Origin: Proteus mirabilis ATCC 29906
Lineage (GTDB): Bacteria > Pseudomonadota > Gammaproteobacteria > Enterobacterales > Enterobacteriaceae
Reading direction: 5' to 3'
Assembly (NCBI RefSeq): GCF_000160755.1
Contig: NZ_GG668576.1
Location: 932,506 to 996,505 of the forward strand
Length of the DNA: 64,000 nucleotides
The notes beneath the pieces are model-generated. The model ran no database searches. It was not told the origin of the DNA and saw only the letters and a program-made list of their open reading frames with translations. The position numbers were made by a program, and so were the translations under genes. Positions 30,846 through 42,236 of this stretch are shown in pieces; the first letter of the stretch is position 1; every line of letters begins with the position of its first letter.

Positions 30846-31778
30846 TCAACGTTTATCGCTAGCAAAGCTATCTGAAAATTCGACAAGTTGCTCACGCGTT
30901 AACATAAAGACACCAATGCCTCCCTTTTCAAACTCAAGCCAAGTAAAAGGAACTTCAGGAAATTGTTCGATAAGATGCACCATGCTATTACCGACTTCGC
31001 AGACAAGAATGCCTTTTTCGCTTAAATAATCAGGTGCTTTTAGTAAAATTTGTCTGGTGATATCTAAGCCATCCACACCAGAAGCCAATGCAAGTTCGGG
31101 TTCAATATGGTATTCATCAGGCAAGTCACCCATATCTTCAGCATCAACGTAAGGTGGATTCGTCACGATAATATCGTATGGTGTAGGAACAATTGCCTCA
31201 AAGAGATCAGATTGCATTGGATAAACACGATGAATTAAACCATGATTTTCAATATTAAACTCGGCAACTTCTAACGCATCAGCTGAAATATCGACTGCAT
31301 CGACTTCTGCTTCTTGAAATTCATGGGCGCAAGCAATAGCAATACATCCACTGCCAGTACATAAATCAAGGATACGGGTTGGCTCTTGCCCAATCAGTCC
31401 AGCAAAATGGTTATTAATCAATTCACCAATGGGAGAACGAGGGATCAAGACACGTTCATCAACATAAAATTCATGTCCACAAAACCACGCTCGATGCGTT
31501 AAATAAGGCACAGGAATTTTTTGTTCAATACGAACCTCAATAAGTTGAATGATTTCCATTTTTTCAGAGGTTGTAAGTTTGGTTGATAAAAGAGCATCAG
31601 GAATATCTAAAGGAAGAGCCAGTGTAGGTAGAACAAGCTGTAACGCTTCATCCCATGCGTTATCCGTACCATGACCATAATAAATATCTGATGAATTAAA
31701 CTGACTCATAGCCCAACGTAACATATCTAAGATCGTGCTTAAATCAGCTACGGCTTCTTCTTTTGCTGTGATATCCAA
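30846..31778 (-). CDS. prmB: 50S ribosomal protein L3 glutamine methyltransferase
   Basis: 310-aa SAM-dependent methyltransferase that modifies a Gln of ribosomal protein L3. SAM motif [15 protein letters not shown] and the NPPY motif ([12 protein letters not shown]) that binds the glutamine amide. Upstream of aroC. Confidence 0.95.
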   Translation of the reverse strand: MDITAKEEAVADLSTILDMLRWAMSQFNSSDIYYGHGTDNAWDEALQLVLPTLALPLDIPDALLSTKLTTSEKMEIIQLIEVRIEQKIPVPYLTHRAWFCGHEFYVDERVLIPRSPIGELINNHFAGLIGQEPTRILDLCTGSGCIAIACAHEFQEAEVDAVDISADALEVAEFNIENHGLIHRVYPMQSDLFEAIVPTPYDIIVTNPPYVDAEDMGDLPDEYHIEPELALASGVDGLDITRQILLKAPDYLSEKGILVCEVGNSMVHLIEQFPEVPFTWLEFEKGGIGVFMLTREQLVEFSDSFASDKR

Positions 31779-32172
31779 AACTGTTGTCCTCTGACGGATC
31801 TGACGAAATAGAAAGTCTGTAGTTTGCCATGAAGATCGTGATAAATCAGCGTTAGATAATAAAAAAAGACAATATTATTAAATTCATCTCGTTTTATCTT
31901 TATGATGAAACAAATTCAATATTAGCCAGATAAACCAAAACAATCACACAATAACCATACAATCAACTAACAACAAACAAAAAACCAGAACAAATAATTA
32001 TATTTATCACTTTAACTAGTAATTATAAGAAATCGATCCATACTTATTTACATGTGATTTATTATTGAACTGAACAGTCAGTAATATCAATAACATCTTG
32101 TTCTGCAATTGGTTGTTCTGTTTACGATGTTGTTCTCTCAATAATACTTTTTCGATTTATTAGGAGATGAAA
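31779..32172. other. Divergent intergenic region prmB / dps-like
   Basis: No gene seen in 394 bp of AT-rich DNA. It must hold promoters for prmB and the Dps-family gene; I could not assign a specific operator. Confidence 0.7.
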
Positions 32173-32727
32173 ATGAGCAGTAAAAAACTAACCCCTGCTG
32201 AAGTTAATGATGCACATAAACTCCAAACCCGTCCTCTATCTACCCCTACAGATTTAGCACCTAAAGCAACAAAAGAAGTTAGTGCAGCGATGAATGCTAT
32301 TCTTGCGGATGTGTTTGCTTTATATCTAAAAACAAAGAACTTCCACTGGCATGTGAGCGGTCCTCATTTTCGTGACTATCATCTAATGTTAGATGAACAA
32401 GGTGATCAGCTCTTTGCCATGACAGATCCTATTGCCGAGCGTGTACGTAAAATTGGTGGCATGACATTACGCTCTATAGGGCAGATCTCAAAAATGCAAC
32501 GTATTAAAGATAATGATGCTGAATTTGTTGAGCCTTTAGATATGTTAGCTGAGCTATGTCAAGATAATCAATTACTTGCAGCAGAACTGAGAAAAGCACA
32601 TGTTGTCTGTGATGAAAATAACGATATCTCTACCGCAAGCTTAATTGAAAATTGGATCGATGAAACAGAGCGTCGTACTTGGTTCTTATTTGAAGCTTGT
32701 CGACGTGCAGAAACATCAGGGCACTAA
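32173..32727 (+). CDS. Dps family ferritin-like protein
   Basis: 184-aa mini-ferritin that stores iron and protects DNA in starvation or peroxide stress. The ferroxidase residues are in KNFHWHVSGPHFRDYHLMLDEQ and ERVRKIGG. The start is the second ATG, six bases after TAGGAG; the first ATG (32167) is too close. It does not have the Lys-rich tail of E. coli Dps beyond MSSKK. It ends at a strong terminator. Confidence 0.9.
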   Translation: MSSKKLTPAEVNDAHKLQTRPLSTPTDLAPKATKEVSAAMNAILADVFALYLKTKNFHWHVSGPHFRDYHLMLDEQGDQLFAMTDPIAERVRKIGGMTLRSIGQISKMQRIKDNDAEFVEPLDMLAELCQDNQLLAAELRKAHVVCDENNDISTASLIENWIDETERRTWFLFEACRRAETSGH

Positions 32728-32758
32728 TTAATCTATTTGCTAGCTATGTGACTATTTT

Positions 32759-32784
32759 GGCAGGGATCCCCCCTGCCTTTTTTG
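32759..32784 (+). terminator. Terminator of the dps-like gene
   Basis: Stem GGCAGGG/CCCTGCC, loop ATCCC, followed by TTTTTT. Confidence 0.9.
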
Positions 32785-32879
32785 TTTCATCTATTTAACA
32801 ATAGTTTTTTATCTCCCCTTATATTTAAGGTACTATTATTTATAGATATAGATGATAGCAATGATGAAGAACGCTAAAA

Positions 32880-33422
32880 ATGAACAAAAAATTCATATTA
32901 CCTCCTTCAGAAATAGAATTATTTCAGGAGATGATAAAAGGCACCAAAAAGCTCCCACAAGATAAAATACGCCACCAAACACCGCGAAAAAAAGTGACTC
33001 ATTATCCAACAGAGCGATTACAGCAAGAGCAAATAGATGCTTCTTACTATTTCTCCGATGAGTTTCAACCTAACTTGGCAACAGAAGGCCCGATGCGTTA
33101 TTTAAGAGAAGGGGCAAATGCGTACGAGCTAAAAAAATTGCGTCGTGGTGATTATGTACCAGAGTTTTTTTTAGATTTACATGGATTAACACAATTAATC
33201 GCCAAACAAGAAATTGGTGCCTTAATCGCGGCCTGTAGAAGAGAGCATGTGTATTGTGCCTGTATTATGCATGGGCATGGTAAACATATTTTAAAACAGC
33301 AAACCCCTCTTTGGTTAGCTCAACACCCTGATATTATTGCTTTTCATCAAGCACCAAAAGAGTGGGGAGGTGATGCTGCACTATTGCTGTTAGTCGAAAA
33401 TGATGATATTGCGCGTCGTTAA
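32880..33422 (+). CDS. smrB: Endonuclease SmrB
   Basis: 180-aa Smr-domain nuclease (YfcN) that cleaves mRNA at collided ribosomes for ribosome rescue. The Smr domain is C-terminal (~95-175), with DLHGLTQ, the HGHGKH loop and [17 protein letters not shown]. The start has only a weak ribosome site. It is divergent in position from prmB as in E. coli, except that a dps-like gene lies between. Confidence 0.94.
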   Translation: MNKKFILPPSEIELFQEMIKGTKKLPQDKIRHQTPRKKVTHYPTERLQQEQIDASYYFSDEFQPNLATEGPMRYLREGANAYELKKLRRGDYVPEFFLDLHGLTQLIAKQEIGALIAACRREHVYCACIMHGHGKHILKQQTPLWLAQHPDIIAFHQAPKEWGGDAALLLLVENDDIARR

Positions 33423-33476
33423 CATCACCGAATAAATCAGAACAATATAAATAACATATAGACTTTATTCGGTAAT

Positions 33477-33950
33477 TTATTTTAAGTTTGCTGGGGAGAC
33501 TTGCCACAGCAATTTCCCCGAGCCTGTTGATAAATCAAAATCAACACAAGCAATCGTTGAGGTTGAAAACATCGGAGCACTCACTGTTGGACAAAGCTCT
33601 GCCACGACATACCCCACTAAAGGTAGATGTGATATAACTAGAATATTGTGATATCCCACTTCCCCTAATGCCCTTAAATAATGAGCAATATGATCAGGAT
33701 TGCCCCCAGGAATAAGCCCTTCATCGGTTTCTATCTTAGCGGATAATACTAAGCCTTGTTGCACAACATTCAGTGTTTGTTGTGCCCGCAAATAAGGACT
33801 AACTAAAACATAATCGATACTATGATCTTGCTGTGTCATCCAATTCGCCATGGTTAATGATTCATATTCACCACGCTCTGTTAAAGATCGTAGTGCATCA
33901 CTGGGCGCATCAAAAGTAGCCTCACCGTGGCGCATAATAAAAATTTGCAT
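33477..33950 (-). CDS. sixA: Phosphohistidine phosphatase SixA
   Basis: 157-aa histidine-phosphatase-superfamily protein. The catalytic RHG is at the N-terminus (MQIFIMRHGEA) with the second His in VISHLPLVGY. E. coli SixA dephosphorylates PtsN/NPr-linked phosphohistidines. The ATG chosen matches the E. coli start; a TTG two codons upstream is less likely. Confidence 0.94.
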   Translation of the reverse strand: MQIFIMRHGEATFDAPSDALRSLTERGEYESLTMANWMTQQDHSIDYVLVSPYLRAQQTLNVVQQGLVLSAKIETDEGLIPGGNPDHIAHYLRALGEVGYHNILVISHLPLVGYVVAELCPTVSAPMFSTSTIACVDFDLSTGSGKLLWQVSPANLK

Positions 33951-34383
33951 AATCAATATAAACCTATTTTGTTGTTATCATTTCTAAGGGTATCAATACA
34001 TAAAGCAAGTAAGAATAACAAATATCTAGTCTTAACCAAAAGCCCCAAACAAATAATACGCTATTTTATCCAGTAAATTTGCTCTATTTGGTATATTTTA
34101 ACACCAAAAAATTATATTTAATCTCTTATTAAAACAAACTGTCTTTAGAATATACCATTGGCGTTTATTGTCCCCCAAAAACACTTTTCACTCAGCTATC
34201 ATTAACATTTATAAGCCGATTTTTCATTAATAATAACACCTTGTTTAATCAGCGCTTAATTTAGCGAAAAACGCCGTAAACCCTCGCCCAATGAGTGAAC
34301 TGCATCTCAATTATATAGGTACAAAAAAAGGCGCATAAGCGCCTTAATCATCCTTTCTACTCATTACATTATAGAATAGATAG
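33951..34383. other. Intergenic region sixA / fadJ
   Basis: No gene seen; apart from the fadIJ terminator at 34321-34345 I see only AT-rich sequence. Confidence 0.7.
34321..34345 (-). terminator. Terminator of fadIJ
   Basis: Stem AAGGCGC/GCGCCTT, loop ATAA, with a 7-base T-run leftward. Confidence 0.88.
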
Positions 34384-36552
34384 TTAGCTATAGAATCGTT
34401 CATTTAACTTGGCCATTGCTGCTAATCGCTCACATGGCTGGAACTTTTCACCGTATTTTTCAGTTAATTGATTAAGCTTATCGACTATTTTTGTTGTTCC
34501 CATACTATCTATATACCGGAATGGTCCACCAAAGAAGGGAGGAAAACCAATACCGAAAACAGCACCAATATCACCATCCCTAGGTTGTTGAATAATGTTT
34601 TCATCTAAACAACGAACAGCTTCATTAAGCATAAGCAATAAACAACGTTCGGTTATTTCTGAAGCCGATAACTGATTTTTAGGTTTAACCTGTAATAAGC
34701 GATAAATCATCGGATCTGCACGCTTTTTATTTTTTCCTAAAGAGAAAGGTAAGGCATGCTGATTATAGAGATAAAAACCACGACCGTTTTTACGCCCTTT
34801 TCTGTCATCCGCAATAATCGCATCCACCGCGGGAGGAGATGCAAAACGCTCACCAAACTCATTGACTAAAATAGGCGTTATTTTAGTACCAATATCAATT
34901 CCCACTTCATCTAAAAGTTGAATGGGGCCGACTGGAAAGCCAAATTGAACTAATGCTTTGTCAATATTCTCTATCGTTTCCCCTTCAACCAAACAGGTTA
35001 AGGCTTCACTAATATAAGGGGCGAGAATTCGATTGACATAAAAACCGGGTTTATCTCCTACCACAATGGCAACTTTGCCTTGTTTTTTAGCAAAAGCAAC
35101 GGTTGTGGCGATTGTCTTAGCATCCGTTTTTTCATGAGGGATCACTTCAACTAAGGGCATTTTTTCAACGGGACTAAAATAGTGCAGCCCAATTATTTTT
35201 TCTGGATATTGTGCTTTTTCAGCAATTTTATGGATAGGAAGAGAAGACGTATTTGAAGCAAAGATGATCTTGCCTTCACCTAAGGCTTCAATATCAGCCA
35301 CCATTTTTTGCTTTAAAGCCAAATCTTCAAAAACAGCTTCGACAATAAGGTCAGTTTGATGGAAACCGCTATAATCCAATGTCCCTGATAATAACCCCAT
35401 TTGTCTTTGGCGTTCACGAGCAGAGAGCCGTTTTTTCTTGACCTTAGTTGATAACGCTTTCCAACTATAGTTAAGTGCCTGCGCAATACCTTTATCACTA
35501 ATATCTTTAATTCTAACGGGTAAATTACCTTTTGTTGCTGTCACAAAAGCAATACCGCCCCCCATTAACCCCCCACCTAAAATACCTATATGGTGTAAGT
35601 TATCTGGCTTTGCAGATGATCCTGTTTCATTTTTCAATGCTGTTGAGGCAAAAAAGAGATGCCGTAATGCAGATGAAACCGGGGTCATGGCTAATTCACC
35701 AAACGCATTAGCTTCTTCTTTAAAACCTGTTTGAATATCTTTCTCTAAGCCTCGTTCAATAACGTGAAGAATACGCTCTGCCGCTGGGTAATGACCTTTG
35801 GTTTTAGCTAAAGTGCGCTTTTTAGCTTGATCAAAGAGGATATTTCTTCCTAATGTGGTATTTGCCCAAAAACGCTCCATAATAGTCTGTTTTTTAGCAG
35901 CTTTTTTAGCTGTTAAAATCCATTGGGCTGCAACATCTAATAAAATAACTTGTGGTACAACGTCATCAACTAAGCCAAGCTTGAAAGCCCGTTTGGCATT
36001 AATTTGTCGTCCAGTTAAAATCATATCTAAAGCGGTCGTAACCCCTATTAAACGTGGTAATCTTTGGGTTCCCCCCGAACCTGGTAGTAATCCTAATTGA
36101 ACTTCAGGAAGGCCTAAACGTGTTTTACTGTTATCGGAGCAAATTCGCCCATGGCAGGCTAATGCTAGTTCTAATCCCCCACCTAAACAGGCGCCATTGA
36201 TGGCTGCGACGACAGGCAAAGGATAATTTTCTAATTGAGTAAAAAGATCTTGCCCTGCTTTCGCTAATGCGGTGGCCTCTTCTTTGGTTTTGCAATCTGC
36301 AATCATTGATATATCAGCACCAGCAATAAAATTATCAGGTTTACCTGATGTGATAATTAATCCTTTTACACCTGAATGTTGCTGAGCCTGTTTTAATACA
36401 TTTTGAAACTGTTCAACAAAAGCAGCTTTCAGTGTATTGACCTTTTCATCTACAACATTAATGGTGATAATTCCGACCTTATCGGGACGTACTGAAAACT
36501 GGAATACCGGTGATTTCTCAGATGAGGTTTGTATCCTTTGTTGAGTCGCCAT
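34384..36552 (-). CDS. fadJ: Fatty acid oxidation complex subunit alpha FadJ
   Basis: 722-aa multifunctional enzyme of (anaerobic) beta-oxidation. The N-terminal enoyl-CoA hydratase domain (1-190) contains [16 protein letters not shown] and [19 protein letters not shown]. The NAD-binding 3-hydroxyacyl-CoA dehydrogenase domain follows ([14 protein letters not shown]). Start MATQQRIQ overlaps the fadI stop by one base (TAATG), which implies coupling; a longer frame to 36600 would run into fadI. Confidence 0.96.
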   Translation of the reverse strand: MATQQRIQTSSEKSPVFQFSVRPDKVGIITINVVDEKVNTLKAAFVEQFQNVLKQAQQHSGVKGLIITSGKPDNFIAGADISMIADCKTKEEATALAKAGQDLFTQLENYPLPVVAAINGACLGGGLELALACHGRICSDNSKTRLGLPEVQLGLLPGSGGTQRLPRLIGVTTALDMILTGRQINAKRAFKLGLVDDVVPQVILLDVAAQWILTAKKAAKKQTIMERFWANTTLGRNILFDQAKKRTLAKTKGHYPAAERILHVIERGLEKDIQTGFKEEANAFGELAMTPVSSALRHLFFASTALKNETGSSAKPDNLHHIGILGGGLMGGGIAFVTATKGNLPVRIKDISDKGIAQALNYSWKALSTKVKKKRLSARERQRQMGLLSGTLDYSGFHQTDLIVEAVFEDLALKQKMVADIEALGEGKIIFASNTSSLPIHKIAEKAQYPEKIIGLHYFSPVEKMPLVEVIPHEKTDAKTIATTVAFAKKQGKVAIVVGDKPGFYVNRILAPYISEALTCLVEGETIENIDKALVQFGFPVGPIQLLDEVGIDIGTKITPILVNEFGERFASPPAVDAIIADDRKGRKNGRGFYLYNQHALPFSLGKNKKRADPMIYRLLQVKPKNQLSASEITERCLLLMLNEAVRCLDENIIQQPRDGDIGAVFGIGFPPFFGGPFRYIDSMGTTKIVDKLNQLTEKYGEKFQPCERLAAMAKLNERFYS

Positions 36553-37856
36553 TATTCCACCTCCAAAATCATCGCTGCACCCAATCCGCCCGCAGCACAA
36601 GCTGTTGTTAAACCAAAGCCACCACCTCGGCGTTTCAGTTCATGTAATGTTTGAGTCACCATTCTCGCCCCTGTTGCAGCAAAGGGGTGTCCATAAGCAA
36701 TAGAGCCACCAAGAACATTGAATTTATCCATATCAACTTCACCTATTGCTTTTGACAGTCCAAGTTGCTCTTGAGCAAATTTATCACTTGCAAATAAGGT
36801 TAAGTTACTCAACGTTTGAGCCGCAAAAGCTTCATGCATATCTATTAGTGTTAAATCACTCAAAGTAAGACCGGCTCTTGATAGTGCTAACGGAGTCGCA
36901 TAAGAAGGCCCCAGTAACATATCTTTCCAGACATCAATGGCGGTAAAAGCATAGCTACGCAGATAACCTAAAGGTTGATAGCCTAAACTTTTGGCAACAG
37001 ACTCTTTCATCATTAGCACAGCAGCAGCACCATCCGTAAGAGGCGTACTATTAGCCGCTGTCACACTACCGTGGCGCCTATCAAAGGCGGGCTTCAATTT
37101 TGCGTAAGAATCAAGTACAGAATTTTTGCGGATATTATTATCTTGATGAAAACCTGATTTATAGGGTGGGAAAAATGCCGTCATAACTTCGTCATTTAAT
37201 TTTCCCATTTCCCACGCTTTGGCAGCTAATTGATGAGAGCGATGCGCTAATTCATCTTGCGCAACTCTTGAAATATGATAAGTCTTAGCCATCTGCTCAG
37301 CAGTATCCCCCATACGTAAACCTGTGGAATACTCAGCCACTGCGGGTGCAACGGGTAGCAGATCACCAAAACGTAGTTGACTTAAATAACTAAGCCGTTG
37401 CCCTAATGTTTTCGCTTTACTTAAACTGAGTAAAACATCGGCTAATTTTTTACTCACGCCAATCGGTAATACAGAAGATGAATCTGCGCCACCAGCAATA
37501 CCCACTGAAACATGACCTGCCAACATACTTTCAGCCACATTAGCAATAGCCTGAAAACTCGTTGCACAAGCACGGGTTACACTATAAGCATCTGTTTTTA
37601 CACTTAGCCCTGCGCCAAGTACAATCTCGCGGGCAATATTCGGTGCGGCAGGCATTTGTACTACTTGACCAAACACCAGTTGATCAATAATTTCAGGAGG
37701 AATTTCATTACGGATCACTAATTCTTGTACAACCGAGCGCCCCAGCTCAACCGCAGGGATCCCCCGATAAGCGGTTGCTTGTTTAGCAAATGGGAGACGC
37801 AATCCACTGACAATCGCAACACGATCTTTTATGGTACTGCTCGCTGATGACTTCAT
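36552..37856 (-). CDS. fadI: Acetyl-CoA C-acyltransferase FadI
   Basis: 434-aa thiolase, beta subunit of the FadIJ complex. Active-site Cys in [17 protein letters not shown] and C-terminal [12 protein letters not shown] and [10 protein letters not shown] motifs. ATG at 37856 is preceded by AGGAG; the upstream TTG at 37871 is rejected. First gene of fadIJ, with a FadR-like operator about 35-50 bp upstream. Confidence 0.96.
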   Translation of the reverse strand: MKSSASSTIKDRVAIVSGLRLPFAKQATAYRGIPAVELGRSVVQELVIRNEIPPEIIDQLVFGQVVQMPAAPNIAREIVLGAGLSVKTDAYSVTRACATSFQAIANVAESMLAGHVSVGIAGGADSSSVLPIGVSKKLADVLLSLSKAKTLGQRLSYLSQLRFGDLLPVAPAVAEYSTGLRMGDTAEQMAKTYHISRVAQDELAHRSHQLAAKAWEMGKLNDEVMTAFFPPYKSGFHQDNNIRKNSVLDSYAKLKPAFDRRHGSVTAANSTPLTDGAAAVLMMKESVAKSLGYQPLGYLRSYAFTAIDVWKDMLLGPSYATPLALSRAGLTLSDLTLIDMHEAFAAQTLSNLTLFASDKFAQEQLGLSKAIGEVDMDKFNVLGGSIAYGHPFAATGARMVTQTLHELKRRGGGFGLTTACAAGGLGAAMILEVE

Positions 37857-37888
37857 AACGACTCCTGACAAAATGAATTCCTAACACC

Positions 37889-37907
37889 AAAGAGGTCTGA
37901 CCTGATT
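37889..37907. promoter_or_regulatory. FadR operator of fadIJ
   Basis: Contains the perfect FadR core GGTCTGACC (37894-37902); the 17-bp site differs from the consensus at about three outer positions. FadR represses fadIJ in E. coli. Confidence 0.78.
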
Positions 37908-38045
37908 AATAGAGTTAACAAAATTTTCACTTATCAGAAACATCATTTTATAAGAAGTGGGAGTTAGCGCTCATTATTTCATTCAATTAGCTGTAACTCG
38001 AAGAAAACAATAAAAGGAAGGAATAAATAATGATAAAAAATAAAA

Positions 38046-38070
38046 AAGGCTACTGAATTTCAATAGCCTT
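38046..38070 (-). terminator. Terminator of yfcZ
   Basis: Stem AAGGCTA/TAGCCTT extended by TGAA/TTCA with one mismatch, followed by TTTTTTA leftward. Confidence 0.8.
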
Positions 38071-38092
38071 GAAGAAGTTTAATTTCAAAGGA

Positions 38093-38389
38093 TTAACGTA
38101 ATCCTAATTGGAAGATCAGATTTTCTGCTTCACAAGAGAAAGTAAAATCAGCGGTTAATTGAACGCCACCTTCAACATCAGCAAATTGATGTTTAATTTG
38201 GCAAGGTTCAGATGCAGTGGCATTAGCTTTAGCTGTTAGCTCATTTAACATCGCTTCAGCTTGAGCCTTATCGGCAAAAACGTGCTGATAAGATGCGGTA
38301 CAATTTTTGTTGTCGATAATAGTACCAACATCAACACAACAACAAGCAGCTGTTTCTTCTGCATTACAACGATTAATTGCGTCTGCCAT
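38093..38389 (-). CDS. yfcZ: YfcZ/YiiS family protein
   Basis: 98-aa small cytoplasmic protein of the YfcZ/YiiS family, with a cysteine-rich N-terminus (ETAACCCVDVGTIIDN) typical of it. Function unknown. It is between fadI and fadL as in E. coli and reads leftward from a 345-bp gap shared with fadL. Confidence 0.9.
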   Translation of the reverse strand: MADAINRCNAEETAACCCVDVGTIIDNKNCTASYQHVFADKAQAEAMLNELTAKANATASEPCQIKHQFADVEGGVQLTADFTFSCEAENLIFQLGLR

Positions 38390-38734
38390 TTTAGTCTCCC
38401 AACAAAAGAAGTGTTAATTATCTATCATAATAGCAAAAAAATAAAATAACCTGCGTTAGCTCAAATTAACCTACAATTTTACAAAAAAAATTGATTTTAC
38501 TGTTTGTTTAATAAACAAAACCATCTTTATTGGCATTTAATGTAAAATTAATGTTAACCAAATCCCAAATTTTAAATCAAAATGAAAATATATATAAAAC
38601 AAACTTGCAACATTACCACTATTCATCTTTATACTTAAGCAACTGGTCTGATTTGTCATAACGACAACCGCACCTAAAATCCAGCGCTTCTAATCAGAAG
38701 TTACTTATTTAAAAAAATTATGAGGGTTTAGGTC
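38390..38734. other. Divergent yfcZ / fadL intergenic region
   Basis: 345 bp without a gene; contains a FadR-like site (38641-38657) and the fadL leader, otherwise AT-rich. Confidence 0.7.
38641..38657. promoter_or_regulatory. FadR-like operator of fadL
   Basis: AACTGGTCTGATTTGTC matches AACTGGTCNGACCNGTT at 12 of 15 defined positions, with an intact left half. It lies about 78 bp upstream of the fadL start. Confidence 0.7.
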
Positions 38735-40096
38735 ATGAACCGTAAAAACCTGTTTACTCGCACAGCTCTCGCTGCCATTGTAGGAACACTTTCCTCTTAT
38801 GCAAGCGCTGCCGGTTTTCAGTTAAATGAATATTCAACTTCAGCACTAGGTCGTGCTTTTTCAGGAGAAGGCGTTATTGCAGATGATGCGAGTGTAGGTA
38901 GTCGAAACCCTGCCGCATTGACCATGTTTGATCGTCCTGAGTTTTCCGTTGGTGCTATCCATATTAATCCCAGTGTTGATATTAAAGGTAAATCCCCACT
39001 CTCTGGCGCCAGCACTAATGCCGGCGATATCGCCCCAAGTGCTTTAGTCCCCAATATTCACTTTGTTGCGCCTATCAACGATAAATGGGCAATTGGTGCA
39101 TCAGGTACTACTAACTTTGGTTTAGCTACCGACTTTAAAAAAGATTACCCAGCAGGTTTAATTGGCGGAAAAACTGATTTAAAAACCATGAACTTAAATT
39201 TAAGTGCAGGTTATCGAGTTAATAAACAATTTAGTGTCGGTTTAGGCTTAAATGCGCTCTATGCTGATGCTGAAATTACCCGCCATGTAGGTGAAGCCGG
39301 TAAGCTATTGGGTGGTGCCTTATCTCAACATCCAGATCCTGACTATCAGGGATTAGGCCGTTATTTATCAGGCTTATCGCCAAGTGATCGTTTTGCACAA
39401 TTAAAAGGGGATGCTTGGGGCTTTGGCTGGAACGCCGGTTTATTATATGAGTTTGATGAAGATAACCGTATCAGCTTCACTTATCGCTCTAAAGTAAAAG
39501 TGAAATTTAAAGATGGTGATTATCAAAGTGATATCCGCTCATTACCCGCACTAGAAGGTATGGGGGTGGTTGGTACTAATGGAGATACTATCAAAGGTAA
39601 ATTAGACCTTAACCTACCGGAGATTTGGGAATTTGCTGCTTACCACCGTGTCGCCCCTAAATGGGCTGTCCATTATAATTTAGCTTATACCAGTTGGAGT
39701 GAGTTTAAAGAGTTAAGAGCAACACGTAAAAGTGATGGTCAACAACTCTTCAACAAAGAAGAAGGCTTCCGTGATGCATGGCGTATTGCATTAGGAACCA
39801 CTTATTACCATGATGATAATTGGACATTCCGCACCGGTATTGCCTTTGATGATAGTCCTGTTCCTGCTGATAAACGCTCTATCTCGATCCCTGACCAAGA
39901 TCGCTTCTGGTTAAGTGCGGGGGCAACCTACGCATTTAATAAAGATATGTCTGTGGATGTTGGTTTAGCCTATATGCACGGTAAGAAAGTGACAATTAAA
40001 GAGAAGCTATCTGAAAGCTTACCATTGCCGGCTTATGAATTTGAATCATCAGGTAAAGCATGGTTATACGGTATGAACTTTAACTATCGCTTCTAA
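38735..40096 (+). CDS. fadL: Long-chain fatty acid outer-membrane transporter FadL
   Basis: 453-aa beta-barrel. Sec signal peptide at 1-25 ([14 protein letters not shown] then [19 protein letters not shown], the conserved N-terminal hatch). The C-terminus ends in aromatic GMNFNYRF, the usual BAM signal. Expected repression by FadR through the upstream site. Convergent with mlaA. Confidence 0.96.
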   Translation: MNRKNLFTRTALAAIVGTLSSYASAAGFQLNEYSTSALGRAFSGEGVIADDASVGSRNPAALTMFDRPEFSVGAIHINPSVDIKGKSPLSGASTNAGDIAPSALVPNIHFVAPINDKWAIGASGTTNFGLATDFKKDYPAGLIGGKTDLKTMNLNLSAGYRVNKQFSVGLGLNALYADAEITRHVGEAGKLLGGALSQHPDPDYQGLGRYLSGLSPSDRFAQLKGDAWGFGWNAGLLYEFDEDNRISFTYRSKVKVKFKDGDYQSDIRSLPALEGMGVVGTNGDTIKGKLDLNLPEIWEFAAYHRVAPKWAVHYNLAYTSWSEFKELRATRKSDGQQLFNKEEGFRDAWRIALGTTYYHDDNWTFRTGIAFDDSPVPADKRSISIPDQDRFWLSAGATYAFNKDMSVDVGLAYMHGKKVTIKEKLSESLPLPAYEFESSGKAWLYGMNFNYRF

Positions 40097-40116
40097 GCTG
40101 ATTTGCTACTTTAAAT

Positions 40117-40150
40117 ACAAAAAATGGTCTTAAAAAAGACCATTTTTTAT
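40117..40150. terminator. Bidirectional terminator fadL / mlaA
   Basis: Stem TGGTCTT/AAGACCA flanked by A-run left and T-run right, between convergent genes. Confidence 0.88.
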
Positions 40151-40171
40151 TTAAACAACCAGATAAACAGA

Positions 40172-40915
40172 TTAATCGATAGAATCTAAATCATCTTCAA
40201 TCGCTTTTGCGTTTGGATTTTCACCTGTTTTCCCGCCATTAGCATCGAAATCATTTTTTTGGAAATAGGCTTCACGCATCATTAAATATGGATCAGATGA
40301 GTTTTGTAAAATTGCATCTGAATCTAATAATTGAGCTCGCGTTTCAATACCTTCAAGGGCCCATTTACCCGCAGACATCCAGAAAGTGAGGTAACTCAGT
40401 ACTGGATAGGTGGCATCAGCCCAATCGCCCCCCTCTTCTCGCACTGTAAAGCTGCCATAGCCCGGTAATACCACATAAGGGCCATATCCCACACCATAAT
40501 GCCCTAACGTACTACCAAACCTTACAGGAACTTCTTTTTCCATTGATTCTCTAGACATTCCTGCAACATCGATTAAACCACCAATACCAAATACGGTATT
40601 GATCCAAAAACGCCCGAAATGCTTAGCCCCTTTTTCAAAATCTCCACGTAAAATGCTATTTAGCATACTTGCTGGCTCTTCAAGGTTACCTAAGAAATTC
40701 GATAGTCCATTACGTGCTGGTGGTGGAACATAATCACGCCATACTACGGCTACAGGTCGTAATACGTAAGGATCTAAAACATAATAGTTAAAATTAAACA
40801 TCTGGCGGTTAAACCCTTCCAAGGGATCAGAACGACTGTCACCATTGTTAGGTGTGCTTGCACATCCTGAAAGTAAAGCTACTAAAAGAGCAACACCGCA
40901 CAGGCGATACTTCAT
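40172..40915 (-). CDS. mlaA: Phospholipid-binding lipoprotein MlaA
   Basis: 247-aa outer-membrane lipoprotein (VacJ) that removes misplaced phospholipids from the outer leaflet and passes them to MlaC. Lipobox LLSGC, Cys18, followed by Ala, so outer-membrane sorted. Core MlaA segments DPLEGFNRQMFNFNYYVLDPYV and GDFEKGAKHFGRFWINT are present. The start is MKYRLCG; an upstream in-frame Met (40960) would hide the signal peptide. Confidence 0.95.
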   Translation of the reverse strand: MKYRLCGVALLVALLSGCASTPNNGDSRSDPLEGFNRQMFNFNYYVLDPYVLRPVAVVWRDYVPPPARNGLSNFLGNLEEPASMLNSILRGDFEKGAKHFGRFWINTVFGIGGLIDVAGMSRESMEKEVPVRFGSTLGHYGVGYGPYVVLPGYGSFTVREEGGDWADATYPVLSYLTFWMSAGKWALEGIETRAQLLDSDAILQNSSDPYLMMREAYFQKNDFDANGGKTGENPNAKAIEDDLDSID

Positions 40916-41434
40916 AATGTTCTCCGCTAACTGTCCTATGATAATCAGAGCATAGGTCACTATTCATCATCTTTACATATAATACTGTCAATAGGCGATA
41001 AGTGATACTGTTATTCGTTTTTAATCTTATAAGAACATTCGGGATTTATTTTTATCCAATAGAGCTAACTATGCCCGATTGATAAAAATATTTTAGATTG
41101 TTTTTTATGCAAAACACCTATAGTTACATAGTTCAAAGAAGAAGTAATTCGCAATAATCAAGCTAAGAATTTTCTTACCTTAAAGTATCTATCTATATAA
41201 AAAATACGCTATTTTATTTGTTATTTTTATCCACTTTATATCAAGAAATAAAAAAACATAAAGATATATATACAAATTTCCCTATCCAAATAAAACATAA
41301 AAATAATTTATCAATATTTTTTAATTATAATAAGCAAAATTAGAATAGGTTAAATATAGTCATAAATAGATAAAATAAAGATATCATGATTAGGCTATCA
41401 ATAGCTAAATTATCATTTTCGATATTAGGATATA
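40916..41434. other. AT-rich intergenic region
   Basis: 519 bp with no gene or clear motif seen; very AT-rich. Marks the start of the accessory region. Confidence 0.6.
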
Positions 41435-41833
41435 ATGAAGAAAAATTTCTCTATTTTTCCTTGCCGACCCATTATATCATCAAGTTTTACCAGATACCTT
41501 CAGCTAAGTTACAAATTAATCGAGATATCAAGCCACCAACATACACTATCAATTATTCCTGAAAATGCTAAGTATGCATTAGGCTCTCAACGTAGCGATA
41601 TTAAAACATCCTGTAATGTAGATACTTTTTTAACATTTACAGTTTCAGATTTGTTTGTAGAAAATAAAGCTAACACATGGAAAAAACTTTAGTGTAACTT
41701 TAGAAACCAGAGGAGCAGAAAGTAATGTAATTTATTGATATATAAATAAATTAAAAAACCTCTAAATAAAATATAGATATTCCTGAAGAATTTAGATTAT
41801 ATAGAGCAAGCTACTATTACATTTAGTTTTTGA
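41435..41833 (+). pseudogene. Decayed DUF1120-family gene
   Basis: A broken paralogue of the intact gene at 42237. It starts MKKNF like the intact copy, shifts frame in the signal peptide, then reads PSAKLQINRDIKPPTYTIN (intact copy PSAQLQINGDIKPPTCTIN) up to an in-frame TGA. Another frame gives TSCNVDTFLTFTVSD (intact IECDAKTYLTFIPTD). The end reads LDYIEQATITFSF-stop at 41831-41833 (intact LDFIGEAVLTFSFGV). It spans ~400 bp against 696 in the intact gene, so at least one internal deletion and two frameshifts have occurred. An open frame of 85 codons at 41435-41692 is only part of this remnant. Confidence 0.8.
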
Positions 41834-42236
41834 ATTTAACATTTAAACAAAATGAGTAATAAATATCACATTATAAGTAAGCTATTATTAATAATCTCTT
41901 TTTGATGCCCCACTACATATAAAATCAAAAAGCATTAAAATTTTCATTACTCATTATTAAAATGGGCAGAAATAACAATATAACCATTAACGAAATGATT
42001 ATACTTTTATGATAAAAATTCAAACAATAGCTTTACGATTCATTTTAAATAAAACATTTTGTGATATTCTAAATTAGATGAAAATAATAAAATATTTTCA
42101 ATAACATCATAATTTGATTAAACAGACTAAAATAAAAGAAAATACTTAATTTTAAAACTTAAATAATAATTTAAAAGGGGTATCATAATCCTCTAATTTA
42201 ATAATTCATTATTCATTCACGAAAAGGAAGAGTAAA
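41834..42236. other. AT-rich region upstream of the DUF1120 gene
   Basis: 403 bp with no gene seen; probably promoter region of the intact DUF1120 gene. Confidence 0.6.

Noticed and set aside
41435..41692. Independent 85-aa gene
   Set aside because: The frame is only a fragment; matches to the downstream DUF1120 gene jump between frames, so it is a pseudogene.
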